Origin: Bacteroidota bacterium
Lineage (GTDB): Bacteria; Bacteroidota; Bacteroidia; Bacteroidales; CAIWKO01
DNA length: 61,801 bases
NCBI GenBank assembly: GCA_037133915.1
Contig: JBAXND010000023.1
Location: 1-61,801, forward strand
Reading direction: 5' to 3'
Numbering within the stretch: the first letter of the stretch is position 1; each line of letters begins with the position of its first letter. Shown here in pieces: positions 55,618 to 61,801 of the stretch. Under the pieces are notes generated by a model. It saw nothing but the letters and a program-made list of their open reading frames with translations. It made no database searches and was not told where the DNA came from. The position numbers were made by a program, and so were the translations under genes.

Positions 55618-56409
55618 TTAACTGCTTGCTATTGCAACAGAATCAGGAGGTAAACCCTCGCGGTCAATCTTCTCATATTCATCCCTGAAAAAAGTCGCAA
55701 TCTTTTTGGTTCGCTCGGCATAACCGAACCCGAATTGTTCGTCGTCATGTTTGATTGGCTCACAAATTTTCATCACCATGCGTCCCCGCCTCAGGTAATA
55801 CCACTTTTTGCCATGTATGCCGGGACTTCCATGCAGGACAACGGGAAGAATATCCGCATTGAGTTTTTCGGCCATATAAAAAGCGCCTTTGTGAAATCGG
55901 CCGATACCCTGAGCTGTGCGTGGTCCTTCGGGGAAAACGAGTACCGAGTCTCCCCTTTTCATGGCCGTTGTAACCTGTGCTAATCCATGTTCTATTCCAT
56001 CAGAAACGGCGACCAATTCTACATATTTCCGCAGCAACAGCCGAAAAGAGGTATTATTCAGCCAGTCGGTAGTAATCAGTACGACGCGGGAATTCAGCAT
56101 CAGCATCAAGGGCGAATCGAGTAAGGTCTGATGGTTGGCAATAATGAATACAGGGCGCTCAAACACCAAATTTTCATTGCCCCGAATCTCTAGTTTTACA
56201 TTTAAGTTGGAACGCACCATAAATTTCGCAAAGAGCTGCAAAAATTTTTTATTGATGCGCTTGCGTTTCTCACGGGAGCAAGGCATAGGAATAAAAATCT
56301 TCAACGTAAAAAACTGGCTGACAATGCAGAAAAGCATGAAGGAAATGAATCCCAAAATCAGGCTCAAAATATACTGAAAAGCGCTGTTCTTATTAGCATT
56401 AACATTCAT
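55618..56409 (-). CDS. 1-acyl-sn-glycerol-3-phosphate acyltransferase (PlsC-like)
   Basis: This encodes 263 residues. An N-terminal hydrophobic segment (YILSLILGFISFMLFCIV) anchors the protein. The acyltransferase motifs are NHQTLLDSP and FPEGPRTAQ, then the LPVVLHGSPG stretch. Pro replaces the usual Thr in the FPEGTR motif. Together with the LPLAT domain of the MMPL fusion, this gives two acyltransferases in the cluster, fitting a diacylated lipid or an esterified polyene. It is the most upstream gene of the minus-strand block and abuts the tRNA promoter. Confidence 0.88.
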   Translation of the reverse strand: MNVNANKNSAFQYILSLILGFISFMLFCIVSQFFTLKIFIPMPCSREKRKRINKKFLQLFAKFMVRSNLNVKLEIRGNENLVFERPVFIIANHQTLLDSPLMLMLNSRVVLITTDWLNNTSFRLLLRKYVELVAVSDGIEHGLAQVTTAMKRGDSVLVFPEGPRTAQGIGRFHKGAFYMAEKLNADILPVVLHGSPGIHGKKWYYLRRGRMVMKICEPIKHDDEQFGFGYAERTKKIATFFRDEYEKIDREGLPPDSVAIASS

Positions 56410-56455
56410 GAAAACGCAGGTAAAAATTTTCGCTGGTGAAATTACAAAAAAGTAT

Positions 56456-56463
56456 TATCTTTG
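56456..56463 (+). promoter_or_regulatory. -7 box (TATCTTTG) of tRNA-Arg
   Basis: This TAnnTTTG match ends 11 bases before the mature 5' end of the tRNA, the spacing expected for a tRNA promoter in this phylum. The -33 element is weak. Confidence 0.6.
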
Positions 56464-56474
56464 CACTCGCTAAA

Positions 56475-56548
56475 GGCCCCGTGGCTCAACTGAATAGAGC
56501 ATCTGACTACGGATCAGAAGGTTACAGGTTTGAATCCTGTCGGGGTCA
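56475..56548 (+). tRNA. tRNA-Arg (anticodon ACG)
   Basis: This is a 74-base cloverleaf: 7-bp acceptor stem GGCCCCG/CGGGGTC (one G-U), D-stem GCTC/GAGC, anticodon stem TCTGA/TCAGA with loop CTACGGA, T-stem ACAGG/CCTGT with TTTGAAT loop, and discriminator A. The anticodon ACG is at 56509-56511 and reads CGU/CGC/CGA after A34-to-inosine editing by TadA. The CCA end is not encoded. Confidence 0.96.
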
Positions 56549-56553
56549 CAAGA

Positions 56554-56591
56554 AAAAAGGGTTTCAGTAATTATTAACTGAAACCCTTTTT
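56554..56591. terminator. Bidirectional rho-independent terminator
   Basis: AAAAAGGGTTTCAGT (56554-56568) pairs perfectly over 15 bp with its complement at 56577-56591 around an eight-base loop. A-runs and T-runs flank both sides, so it can end the tRNA on the plus strand and the lipoprotein gene on the minus strand. Confidence 0.92.
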
Positions 56592-56612
56592 ATTTACTCC
56601 TTACACAGAAAT

Positions 56613-57287
56613 CTATTTGTCTGCCTTTTTCTTCTTCTTTTTCTTGTCCTTCTTTTTTCCGGAAGGTTTGTTGGGGTTTTTATTTTCTTCAAACGGTTTC
56701 CACAATTTGAAAAACATTACCCAATGATTATTCACAAATGTCAATCCATTGAAATTCATACCGTCTTTCGGACTTTTCTTCACAAATTTTCTTTCGAAAA
56801 AAGAAATATCGTCTTTCAATTTAGGCGCAATTTTTAACATCCCACCGGTAAACTCTTTCGCATTGCCTGTATTCTCTTTTAGCTCTTTTGCTGTTGCAGA
56901 AAGGATAACAAAATTCTGCTGAACTGAATCTTTCGGTTTAATAAAATCACCTTTCTTGTTGATTTTTTTAAATGTTTTTGTTGCATATTTAAATGCAATT
57001 TCAGCATCTTCCGCTTTAATAAAGATGGCTTTCGCGTCCTCAATAGTTGGCTTAAGACTATTTGTAAGCGCGGCATAGTCGGCTCCTTTCGCCATAAATC
57101 TTGCCATCAGCTGTTTAGCACCATCAAGGGTTCCTGACTGCTTCAGTGAAGCAGAATCCTTTGCAGCAGCCGCAATCGAATCAGTATTTACGATAGCTTT
57201 TTTTTCAGTGCTGTGACACGATGTTAACGCAATGACCGACAACAATGCAATGGCCGGTACAAGTAAATAAATTCTGAGTACATTCAT
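56613..57287 (-). CDS. Lipoprotein of unknown function with lysine-rich tail
   Basis: This encodes 224 residues. The lipoprotein signal is MNVLRIYLLV with lipobox LTSC. The mature protein is helical and lysine-rich, with a central region (FMAKGADYAALTNSLKPT to TAKELKEN) and the conserved-looking NNHWVMFFKLWKPF near residue 190. It ends in a run of lysines within the last 25 residues. It has no recognised family and is convergent with tRNA-Arg through the shared terminator. Confidence 0.75.
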   Translation of the reverse strand: MNVLRIYLLVPAIALLSVIALTSCHSTEKKAIVNTDSIAAAAKDSASLKQSGTLDGAKQLMARFMAKGADYAALTNSLKPTIEDAKAIFIKAEDAEIAFKYATKTFKKINKKGDFIKPKDSVQQNFVILSATAKELKENTGNAKEFTGGMLKIAPKLKDDISFFERKFVKKSPKDGMNFNGLTFVNNHWVMFFKLWKPFEENKNPNKPSGKKKDKKKKKKKADK

Positions 57288-57366
57288 AATAACAGAGATT
57301 AGGTAGGTGTTTATTTATTTCATATTCAAACGGAATGCTAAATTAACGACTAAATTTGATTTCAAT

Positions 57367-57374
57367 TATCTTTG
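57367..57374 (+). promoter_or_regulatory. -7 box (TATCTTTG) for the 4Fe-4S gene
   Basis: This full TAnnTTTG match ends 22 bases before the TTG start codon at 57397. No clear -33 TTG is seen. Confidence 0.45.
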
Positions 57375-57396
57375 AGGAATAATATATTTAACGAAT

Positions 57397-58266
57397 TTGA
57401 ACAAATTTAAAATTCCCCTCGTAAGTTTCGGTGTTTTTTTGATTATTGGATTAGTTGTCTGGGCATTCAGAAATGTGATGTATTTCTACCTGTTCACAGG
57501 AATAGGCTTTCTGGACTTCGGCACCCGGGCGTTGGTTTTGTATTTTCCGAAATTCCGCCAGCTAATAAGATGGTGCCTGCAATTTACCATTGGTTCATTC
57601 CTCTTAGTTTGGCTGGGATTGGTCATTGGGGTGAACTTTCAGTTTCCGCAAATATTTTTTGACGCCTATGCCGGAGTTGTTACCGGAGCTCTTATTCAAT
57701 TAGTGGTTGCAAGGCTTATTCTGCCCTTCTTCCTAGGTAATGGTTTTTGCTCCCGCGCCTGCTGGACCGGCTTCTTTTTTGAGATGACCAACACCAAAAA
57801 AATTGATAAGCGAAAAATTAAACCCCGATCGAAGCTGCTTGCATGGAGTTATCTCACAACACTCATTGTACTATCAGTGTTTGTAGCATTTTTCTGGGAT
57901 CCGGGCAATAACGTCGAGGTCAGAAAATGGGCGATTATTGTCGAAAATTTGTTCATCACAACACTGGGATTTATACTGACCTTTTTCATCGGAAGCCGTG
58001 CATACTGCAGGATGCTGTGCCCTTTTCTTACCATATCAGGTATTATTTCGCCGCTGTCGCTTTTTAAAATCACTCCTGTGAGTGGAAATCAATGCACACA
58101 CTGCAAATTATGCAACGTGAGCTGTCCCATGCTTATCGATGTAAACGCTTATGTATCGAATACTAAAAGAATCAACGACCGAACATGTATTGTGTGCGAA
58201 CGCTGCATCAGCGCATGCAAACACTCGGTATTGAGGCTGACCACGAAAGACCAACTATCAAAATAA
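57397..58266 (+). CDS. Membrane 4Fe-4S protein (NapH/CcoG-like)
   Basis: This encodes 289 residues, starting at TTG; a stop lies 24 bases upstream in frame and the first ATG would remove the first membrane helix. There are five or so hydrophobic helices, the NapH-type cysteine pairs CSRAC and CRMLCP in loops, and two C-terminal ferredoxin motifs: CTHCKLCNVSCP and CIVCERCISACK. Such proteins pass electrons between the quinone pool or a membrane donor and periplasmic or cytoplasmic partners. No partner reductase gene is adjacent. It converges with the thiol/redox operon via a shared terminator. Confidence 0.85.
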   Translation: MNKFKIPLVSFGVFLIIGLVVWAFRNVMYFYLFTGIGFLDFGTRALVLYFPKFRQLIRWCLQFTIGSFLLVWLGLVIGVNFQFPQIFFDAYAGVVTGALIQLVVARLILPFFLGNGFCSRACWTGFFFEMTNTKKIDKRKIKPRSKLLAWSYLTTLIVLSVFVAFFWDPGNNVEVRKWAIIVENLFITTLGFILTFFIGSRAYCRMLCPFLTISGIISPLSLFKITPVSGNQCTHCKLCNVSCPMLIDVNAYVSNTKRINDRTCIVCERCISACKHSVLRLTTKDQLSK

Positions 58267-58268
58267 AA

Positions 58269-58303
58269 AAGCCATCCGATAATTGTATATCAGATGGCTC
58301 TTT
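58269..58303. terminator. Bidirectional hairpin terminator
   Basis: AGCCATCCGAT and ATCAGATGGCT form a stem with one mismatch, flanked by an A-run on the left and CTTT on the right. It lies between the convergent 4Fe-4S and OsmC genes. Confidence 0.7.
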
Positions 58304-58317
58304 GCGTTTTTCAACAA

Positions 58318-58719
58318 TTAACAGCACTCATTTGTACTGGCAATTACGCTAATCTTTGGCGGTGATGCCAGTGTTTGCTTTACTTTGCAGAGGTTTGCCA
58401 CATTGATAACCGAGTCAATATATTTCTCCGGAAAACCCTCGGGCAATTTAATATTGATACGGATGTCCGTAACCAGGCCTTTTTCATCAAACTCGTGGAT
58501 CTGTGAAATCTTCATTCCTTCAACAGAAATACCGCGGTTATCACAAAAACCTTTGACATAGATTCCGGCGCATGTAGCAATGGATGCCAGAAAAAGTTCA
58601 AAAGGTGTTGGTGCACTACCTTCACCACCTCCGGCAACAGGCTGGTCGGTTGTGATAATGTGTTTCCCAACGCGGGCATTTATTTTTTTGTTGCCGTCAA
58701 ATATTACATCAATTGTCAT
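58318..58719 (-). CDS. OsmC-family peroxiredoxin-like protein
   Basis: This encodes 133 residues. The redox cysteines expected of the family are C50 in SIATCAG and C111 in NLCKVKQTL. TPFELFLASI is also typical. OsmC/Ohr proteins reduce organic or fatty-acid peroxides, and related members handle persulfides. It is the last gene of an apparent operon with thioredoxins and small membrane proteins. The C-terminal CC pair is unusual but has no assigned role. Confidence 0.88.
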   Translation of the reverse strand: MTIDVIFDGNKKINARVGKHIITTDQPVAGGGEGSAPTPFELFLASIATCAGIYVKGFCDNRGISVEGMKISQIHEFDEKGLVTDIRINIKLPEGFPEKYIDSVINVANLCKVKQTLASPPKISVIASTNECC

Positions 58720-58748
58720 TACAAACTATTTTTATCGTTAATACTTTT

Positions 58749-58955
58749 CTATTTCTGAGTCTTGCAGGTTTTGATTCCGAAAGGCAAATATAAGGGACAA
58801 AAACCAAATATTGATGTCAGCAGAAATACTCCACCGAGTATCAACAGCACAATACCGAGTGTTCCTGTTATTACTTCGAGGTAGAACAGTACCGCAATAG
58901 TGAGGGCTATCAGCGTTCTGATTACCCTGTCAATCATTCCCATATTCTTTTTCAT
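58749..58955 (-). CDS. DUF2892 small membrane protein
   Basis: This encodes 68 residues from the ATG at 58955. Further upstream in-frame codons lie deep within the DUF6132 gene. Two membrane helices (IRTLIALTIAVLFYL and GIVLLILGGVFLL) are followed by FGFCPLYLPFGI-KTC, the classic DUF2892 ending also found fused to rhodanese in YgaP. A role in sulfur or thiol chemistry is suggested by family context. The start overlaps the preceding gene by 26 bases. Confidence 0.87.
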   Translation of the reverse strand: MKKNMGMIDRVIRTLIALTIAVLFYLEVITGTLGIVLLILGGVFLLTSIFGFCPLYLPFGIKTCKTQK

Positions 58956-59205
58956 TTTGTTTGGTTTTAGAAGGTTTAATTTTGAACATATCTCCAAGCA
59001 GGTAGCCTAAACCGGCGCCCCATAACATTGTTATCCATGGATTAGAGGTAATGGGGCAGGCACCGCTTGAGCAGCCCACGAGCAGGTAATAAAGAAATCC
59101 GCCTCCTGCCCCGACAACAATACCAAGCAGCGCAGGCCAGTGCGACCTGGCCCTGACACGCATCTTTTCTTTGCAAGAAACCGGATTTGTGCATGTATTT
59201 TCCAT
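58930..59205 (-). CDS. DUF6132 small membrane protein
   Basis: This encodes 91 residues from the ATG at 59205, one base after the stop of the upstream thioredoxin gene. Two hydrophobic segments surround GCSSGACPITSNPW, the conserved cysteine motif of this Bacteroidota family. Additional cysteines are in the N-terminal ENTCTNPVSCKEK. The cysteine motif and its thioredoxin neighbours suggest thiol or persulfide transfer at the membrane; this is inference. Confidence 0.85.
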   Translation of the reverse strand: MENTCTNPVSCKEKMRVRARSHWPALLGIVVGAGGGFLYYLLVGCSSGACPITSNPWITMLWGAGLGYLLGDMFKIKPSKTKQNEKEYGND

Positions 59206-59206
59206 C

Positions 59207-59566
59207 TTAATTATTATTAGGCAGCAACACTTCATTGATTGCCTTTACAAATGCCTCTTTGGGCATAGCACCCATGGTCATTTGCGGCTGTCCGTCTTTC
59301 GGCACAAACAATATCGAAGGAATGCTTTGAATACCGAACACGGCAGCAAGCGTTTGTTCCTGCTCAGTATTTATTTTATAGATGTCAACTTTCCCATCAA
59401 AATCTTTCGACAATTCATCGAGTACAGGCGCCACCATGCGGCAGGGCGCGCACCAGTCGGCATAGAAGTCAATGATACAAGGTTTATCGCCTTCAAATTT
59501 CCATTCCTTATTTACTTCGTAATTGAATACCTTTTCTTTGAAACTTTGTTCAGTCAAGTGTTCCAT
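59207..59566 (-). CDS. Thioredoxin-like protein, copy 1
   Basis: This encodes 119 residues. The active site is WCAPC (C39, C42), with SIPSILF containing the cis-Pro. No signal peptide is seen, so it is cytoplasmic. It probably reduces the partners encoded downstream (DUF6132, OsmC) or generic disulfides. It is 143 bases downstream of the second thioredoxin gene; the gap holds a palindromic repeat. Confidence 0.92.
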   Translation of the reverse strand: MEHLTEQSFKEKVFNYEVNKEWKFEGDKPCIIDFYADWCAPCRMVAPVLDELSKDFDGKVDIYKINTEQEQTLAAVFGIQSIPSILFVPKDGQPQMTMGAMPKEAFVKAINEVLLPNNN

Positions 59567-59639
59567 GATGATGTTCTATTTTTAGGTTATATTAATTGAT
59601 TGCGATCCGAAAAGTCACCTTCGTTATTGCTTTTCTAAA

Positions 59640-59670
59640 GATTGCTTCGTCGTGCCTCCTCACAATGACG
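59640..59670. repeat. Intergenic palindromic repeat element
   Basis: GATTGCTTCGTCGTGCCTCC followed by TCACAATGACG matches a short element I recall as dispersed in many bacterial genomes (reverse complement TCATTGTGAGG...). It lies between the two thioredoxin genes. Copy number in this genome is unknown. Confidence 0.5.
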
Positions 59671-59709
59671 CAAGTAACATTCCCGGAGCAGGCACATAAC
59701 TCCATTGTT

Positions 59710-60045
59710 TCAATTCTGAGATATCAGGCCGTTAACAGCACTTACCAATACCTGCCGTTGCTGCACACCCACAAATTTCTTCACAACCACACCGTCTTTA
59801 AAAATATAGAGCGACGGAATGCTCTGAATACCATATTTTGCAGCAATCTGCCTGTTGTCGTCAACATTCACTTTTGTTATCAGCGCTCTGTCGCCAACCT
59901 CAACAGCCACGTCATTAAGTATCGGACCTTGCATTCTGCAAGGCGCACACCACTCGGCCCAAAAATCAACCAACACAATACCGTTGCTGATGACTTTCTC
60001 AAAACTCTGACCGCTGAGATTAATAACTGTTTTTGACGTTTCCAT
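59710..60045 (-). CDS. Thioredoxin-like protein, copy 2
   Basis: This encodes 111 residues from the ATG at 60045. In-frame codons up to 60102 exist, but they lie within or upstream of a sigma-54-like promoter (60079-60094) and add an unrelated leader. The active site is WCAPC (C33, C36), with SIPSLYIF holding the cis-Pro. This is a canonical cytoplasmic thioredoxin. It appears to be the first gene of the redox operon and lies opposite the sigma-54 activator gene. Confidence 0.92.
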   Translation of the reverse strand: METSKTVINLSGQSFEKVISNGIVLVDFWAEWCAPCRMQGPILNDVAVEVGDRALITKVNVDDNRQIAAKYGIQSIPSLYIFKDGVVVKKFVGVQQRQVLVSAVNGLISQN

Positions 60046-60078
60046 ATCTTTTTCGATTTTCGGCATGGTCATGAGGAT

Positions 60079-60094
60079 TTCAATAGCTGTGCCA
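60079..60094 (-). promoter_or_regulatory. Sigma-54-like promoter (TGGCACA-N4-TTGAA)
   Basis: On the minus strand TGGCACAGCTATTGAA matches TGGCACG-N4-TTGCW at 10 of 12 positions with exact spacing. The invariant -24 GG is present; the -12 element has GA in place of GC. Expected start is near 60067, giving a ~22-base leader to the thioredoxin ATG at 60045. Confidence 0.55.
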
Positions 60095-60159
60095 ATACAC
60101 ATTACTATCTGTTCTATAAACCCTTATGCCATTTTTCAGCCGGCACGTGCAAAAAAATA

Positions 60160-60211
60160 AAGTTAATCTTTTGCTAACTTGATGTTAACTATATTAACTT
60201 TGTGCTAACTT
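60160..60211. promoter_or_regulatory. Repeat cluster, candidate upstream activator sites
   Basis: Inverted repeats AAGTTA-N9-TAACTT (60160-60180) and GTTAA-CTATA-TTAAC (60184-60198), plus direct GCTAACTT copies at 60173 and 60204, 31 bases apart, lie 66-117 bases upstream of the sigma-54-like promoter. This is the usual place for activator binding. They also overlap the activator gene's own promoter. Confidence 0.5.
60170..60202 (+). promoter_or_regulatory. Full Bacteroidota promoter (TTTG-N21-TAACTTTG)
   Basis: TTTG (60170-60173), a 21-base spacer and TAACTTTG (60195-60202) match both consensus elements. Start is expected near 60209, with an ~88-base leader to the activator ATG at 60297. 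Confidence 0.75.
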
Positions 60212-60217
60212 AAAAAA

Positions 60218-60254
60218 GTCGTGAGTCGTGAGTCAAGAGTCGTGAGTCGTGAGT
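60218..60254 (+). repeat. Five tandem GTCGTGA heptamers
   Basis: There are five consecutive 7-base units (the third reads GTCAAGA) followed by GT, in the 5' leader of the activator gene. Confidence 0.85.
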
Positions 60255-60261
60255 AATTATC

Positions 60262-60292
60262 AAATTCTCAAATTGCCTAATTTTCAAATTAA
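60262..60292 (-). repeat. 31-bp dispersed repeat, copy 2 (inverted)
   Basis: This is the exact reverse complement of 30143-30173. It ends four bases before the ATG at 60297, so it forms the ribosome-binding region of the activator message. Confidence 0.85.
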
Positions 60293-60296
60293 AGAA

Positions 60297-61679
60297 ATGA
60301 GCACCTTCGAAACAGCCATATTAAAAAACGCGCCGTGCGGCATAATACGCACTGACGAACGATTGAATATTCTCTATTGGAATGATGAAATGGAGCATCT
60401 TTCAGGACTCGACAGCAGGGCCGTTTCCGAAAAGAAAATGTCGGCAATACGTTTCTTTGAGCCCAATCATGAAACTTTGCTGAACATGCGTGAATGCCTG
60501 AAGGGCAAGAAGACCAATATTGCCCGTACTGCATTTATCGAACATATTTCAGGGACACGCACACTGGTGTTTATCAATGCCCGCTATATCCAGCACAAAA
60601 ACGATACACAATTGATGATAACGGTGGTGGATATATCGAGAGAAATATCCTGCAGCAGTATTTCGGCAACCCCACTTATCATTAAAGAAAAAGAAGCATT
60701 GCAGCGAATTATAGGTCGCAATCCAAAAATCATCGAGCTATACCGCATGATAGAACTGGCAGCAGATTCATTAGCCAACGTCAACATTTCAGGTGAAAGC
60801 GGAACAGGTAAAGAACTCGTTGCTGACGCCATCCACATACTTTCATCGAGAAATCACAAGCCTTTTGTTAAAGTCAATTGTTCCGCACTCACAGAGACGT
60901 TGCTTGAAAGCGAACTCTTTGGTCATGTGAAAGGCTCATTTACCGGAGCATACAAAGATAAGCCCGGAAAATTTGAAACAGCCGGCGGCGGCACTGTTTT
61001 CATTGATGAGATTGGCGAGATCAGCCCTATGATTCAGGTGAAGTTACTTAGGGTAATTCAGGAAAAAACCATCGAACGGGTTGGTGATAACAAGCCCATA
61101 AAAGTTGATATGCGCATCATTACAGCCACAAACCGTAATCTGCGCGAACTAGTGCAGAAAGGACTTTTCAGAGAAGATTTATTTTATCGCCTGAACGTTT
61201 TCCCCATTCAAACATCGCCTCTGAGAGAACGCAAAAATGATATTCCACTGCTCGTCCAGCATTTCATCAAGCGTTTCAACGAACAGACAGGCAAAAACAT
61301 TAAAGGCCTTACCGAAGATGCATATCGCATTTTAATGGACTACTGCTGGCCGGGCAATGTACGAGAACTTGAAAACAGCATTGAACATGCATTCGTACTT
61401 TGCAATAGCAATCTGATTGATGTTTTCGACCTGCCACAGGATATCCGGTTGGTGCCTCTCAGGCAAGGACTTTGTAAAAACGTCGATTTACCGGGTGCTG
61501 AAGGCTATTTCTTACCGAAAAACGTTGACGCAGAAATGGTTTTCAGAAGCATCACCAAGGAGGATTTAAAAAAAGTATTACTTTCAAATAATTACAACCG
61601 TAAGGAAACAGCGATAATGTTTGGTATCAGCAGGGTTGCCCTGTGGAAGAAAATGAAAAAATTCGGATTGCCGGACTGA
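60297..61679 (+). CDS. PAS-domain sigma-54-dependent transcriptional activator
   Basis: From the ATG at 60297 this encodes 460 residues; a GTG at 60249 would add residues translated from repeat DNA and is rejected. A PAS domain (~1-130; CGIIRTDERLNILYWND) is followed by an AAA+ domain with Walker A GESGTGKE (166-173), the sigma-54 contact loop GSFTGA (213-218, Ser for the usual Ala), Walker B GTVFIDEIGE and WPGNVREL. A Fis-type helix-turn-helix ends the protein (YNRKETAIMFGISRVALWKK). It activates sigma-54 promoters in response to a PAS-sensed signal, perhaps redox given the divergent thioredoxin operon. Confidence 0.93.
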   Translation: MSTFETAILKNAPCGIIRTDERLNILYWNDEMEHLSGLDSRAVSEKKMSAIRFFEPNHETLLNMRECLKGKKTNIARTAFIEHISGTRTLVFINARYIQHKNDTQLMITVVDISREISCSSISATPLIIKEKEALQRIIGRNPKIIELYRMIELAADSLANVNISGESGTGKELVADAIHILSSRNHKPFVKVNCSALTETLLESELFGHVKGSFTGAYKDKPGKFETAGGGTVFIDEIGEISPMIQVKLLRVIQEKTIERVGDNKPIKVDMRIITATNRNLRELVQKGLFREDLFYRLNVFPIQTSPLRERKNDIPLLVQHFIKRFNEQTGKNIKGLTEDAYRILMDYCWPGNVRELENSIEHAFVLCNSNLIDVFDLPQDIRLVPLRQGLCKNVDLPGAEGYFLPKNVDAEMVFRSITKEDLKKVLLSNNYNRKETAIMFGISRVALWKKMKKFGLPD

Positions 61680-61801
61680 GCAATGAACAATGAAAAATGA
61701 AAAATGAAAATTAATAATGAAAAAAATGCAATGTTGAGGGAATGCACCGGAGGGGTTTAAGGTCAGTAGAAGGAATGAATGAATAGAGATTGGCGGCTCA
61801 C
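61680..61801. other. AT-rich intergenic tail with short ATGAAAA repeats
   Basis: Repeated AATGAAAA/AATGAACA units (61681-61732) follow the activator stop. No gene, hairpin or promoter is evident up to the window edge. Confidence 0.6.

Noticed and set aside
37048..56409. Calling the cluster a flexirubin or aryl-polyene locus outright
   Set aside because: KS/CLF, ACP and aromatic ammonia-lyase genes are not visible, so only accessory similarity can be claimed.
56554..56591. Small RNA or attenuator after tRNA-Arg
   Set aside because: The perfect 15-bp hairpin with flanking A- and T-runs is explained as a bidirectional terminator between convergent units.
60218..60254. Possible CRISPR-like repeat array
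   Set aside because: Units are 7 bases with no spacers and no cas genes nearby; it is a simple tandem repeat.
60249..60296. Earlier GTG start for the sigma-54 activator
   Set aside because: It would translate the dispersed 31-bp repeat and heptamer end; the ATG at 60297 begins directly at the PAS domain.

Overview
The window is chromosomal DNA from a member of the Bacteroidota. Four of the large secreted proteins end in a type IX secretion system (T9SS) type A sorting domain. Upstream regions repeatedly carry the TAnnTTTG -7 box, sometimes with a TTG or TTTG element 19-21 bases further upstream, which is the housekeeping promoter of this phylum. Several families present (GWxTD, DUF6132, a fused MMPL/acyltransferase/methyltransferase, GT2-DUF2062) are typical of the phylum. 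Genus and class cannot be fixed from the sequence. I see no insertion sequence, prophage, integrase or CRISPR array.

Layout. 0-14 kb holds cell-surface proteins: two giant, tandemly duplicated T9SS proteins with Ig-like repeats (the first cut by the window edge, the second with a 290-residue glycine-rich block), a small exported protein, and a secreted PHP-domain protein. 14-21.5 kb is mixed housekeeping: thiol peroxidase, a UbiD-family decarboxylase, an Omp85/BamA-like barrel, uracil-DNA glycosylase, two very small tandem lipoproteins, a predicted barrel protein and lipoyl synthase. 21.7-26.1 kb has two more T9SS cargo proteins. 26.2-37 kb carries a membrane metallophosphoesterase, RmuC, a GWxTD lipoprotein, LemA with a DUF2207 protein whose ectodomain is triplicated, an RlmD-like rRNA methyltransferase, an HD protein and an ATP-grasp ligase.

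37.05-56.41 kb is a minus-strand block of about 19.4 kb that looks like a lipid or polyene-type biosynthetic cluster. It has three radical SAM enzymes of the B12-binding type, a KAS III-like condensing enzyme, two crotonases, a hot-dog thioesterase, a degenerate AcpS-like phosphopantetheinyl transferase, a CrtI-type FAD oxidoreductase, two C45-type Ntn-hydrolase acyltransferases, a trifunctional MMPL exporter/acyltransferase/methyltransferase, a GT2-DUF2062 protein and a PlsC acyltransferase. Accessory genes resemble those of aryl-polyene/flexirubin clusters, but no KS/CLF pair, acyl carrier protein or aromatic starter enzyme is visible here. The best candidate for an undescribed system is this cluster.

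56.4-61.8 kb holds a tRNA-Arg(ACG), a lipoprotein, a membrane 4Fe-4S protein and a thiol/redox operon (two thioredoxins, DUF6132, DUF2892, OsmC). A PAS-AAA-Fis sigma-54 activator is divergent from this operon. A sigma-54-like promoter precedes the first thioredoxin, and a cluster of inverted and direct repeats lies between, which suggests a local sigma-54 regulon.
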